From positions 5,332,001 to 5,396,000 of the forward strand of contig CM076953.1 of the NCBI GenBank assembly GCA_039566865.1: 64,000 bases of DNA, read 5' to 3'. Position 1 is the stretch's first letter. The DNA is not shown here. The text below holds more notes on this DNA, generated by a model. It made no database searches, was not told where the DNA came from, and worked only from the letters and a program-made list of their open reading frames with translations. Source of the stretch: Aurelia coerulea. Its lineage: Eukaryota; Cnidaria; Scyphozoa; Semaeostomeae; Ulmaridae.

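Larger units (their letters stand above)
51958..64000 (+). repeat. Compact tandem array of EGF exon-plus-intron units
   Basis: Thirty-three EGF exons (7-39) recur at about 290-361 bp intervals, with introns that are themselves near-identical. At least three intron types alternate. One follows GTGATG donors and contains TTGTTTTTGTTTTTG. One follows GTAAGG and contains CGTATTTTG(C/T)ATGAAG. One follows GTGAGG and contains ATCGATCTCACTTAG. No MITE interrupts this stretch, unlike the older part of the gene. The only insertions are one LINE and its copy. Confidence 0.9.

Noticed and set aside
51958..64000. Regular repeat spacing resembling a CRISPR-like array
   Set aside because: Units are about 290-361 bp with 123-nt coding exons, splice sites and introns. 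This is a eukaryotic exon array, not short repeats with unique spacers.

Overview
This window is animal (metazoan) nuclear DNA. Its genes are split by GT-AG introns, introns make up most of the sequence, and almost every intron holds transposon debris. An anthozoan cnidarian (coral or sea anemone) is my best guess, from the AT-rich introns, the dense MITE, SINE and BEL content and the style of the EGF repeats. That is inference, because no species-specific marker is visible. There are no bacterial-style operons, rRNA genes or CRISPR arrays.

One gene can be followed across nearly the whole window on the + strand. I reconstructed it exon by exon from splice sites, reading phase and domain content. 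Exon 1 (2971-3043) encodes a signal peptide. Intron 1 is 17.2 kb long. Exons 2-3 encode a D8C/uromodulin-like cysteine domain. Exons 4-7 encode an extracellular linker region. Exons 8-11 encode a von Willebrand factor type D domain. Exons 12-15 encode a cysteine-containing region with one EGF-like module. From 43722 to the end there are 39 copies of a 123-nt, phase 1-1 exon, each encoding one 41-residue calcium-binding-type EGF repeat. This is the domain order of vertebrate VWDE (von Willebrand factor D and EGF domain-containing protein), so I call it a VWDE-like secreted matrix protein. It runs off the right edge. The reading phase is consistent through all 15 N-terminal exons and most EGF exons. 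Four EGF exons are broken: two share a TAA stop, one has a 2-nt phase shift and one has lost its splice donor.

The EGF part has two regimes. Exons 1-7 (43.7-52.1 kb) are diverged and separated by 0.3-2.5 kb introns full of MITEs. Exons 8-39 (52.3-63.9 kb) are nearly identical, recur about every 300-360 bp together with their introns, and show higher-order block duplication. One block carries a copied LINE fragment. This points to recent expansion and homogenisation of the array.

The rest is mobile DNA. Intron 1 holds a nested pair: an intact BEL/Pao retrotransposon (9015-16359, identical 514-bp LTRs, 5-bp target duplication, one 2080-aa gag-pol ORF) inside a long-terminal-inverted-repeat DNA element (7378-17104, 9-bp target duplication). 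The ends of that element resemble a MITE family with five precise full-length copies elsewhere in the gene, each with its own perfect 9-bp target duplication. I also list TA-duplicating 'GGGTGTCCC/ACCGGGTG' MITEs, 7-bp-duplicating 'CATGG' hairpins, hAT-like elements, tRNA-derived SINEs, LINE fragments, a RecQ-like helicase fragment and a decayed C-type lectin domain. Coordinates were read by eye, so MITE edges without a target duplication are approximate.
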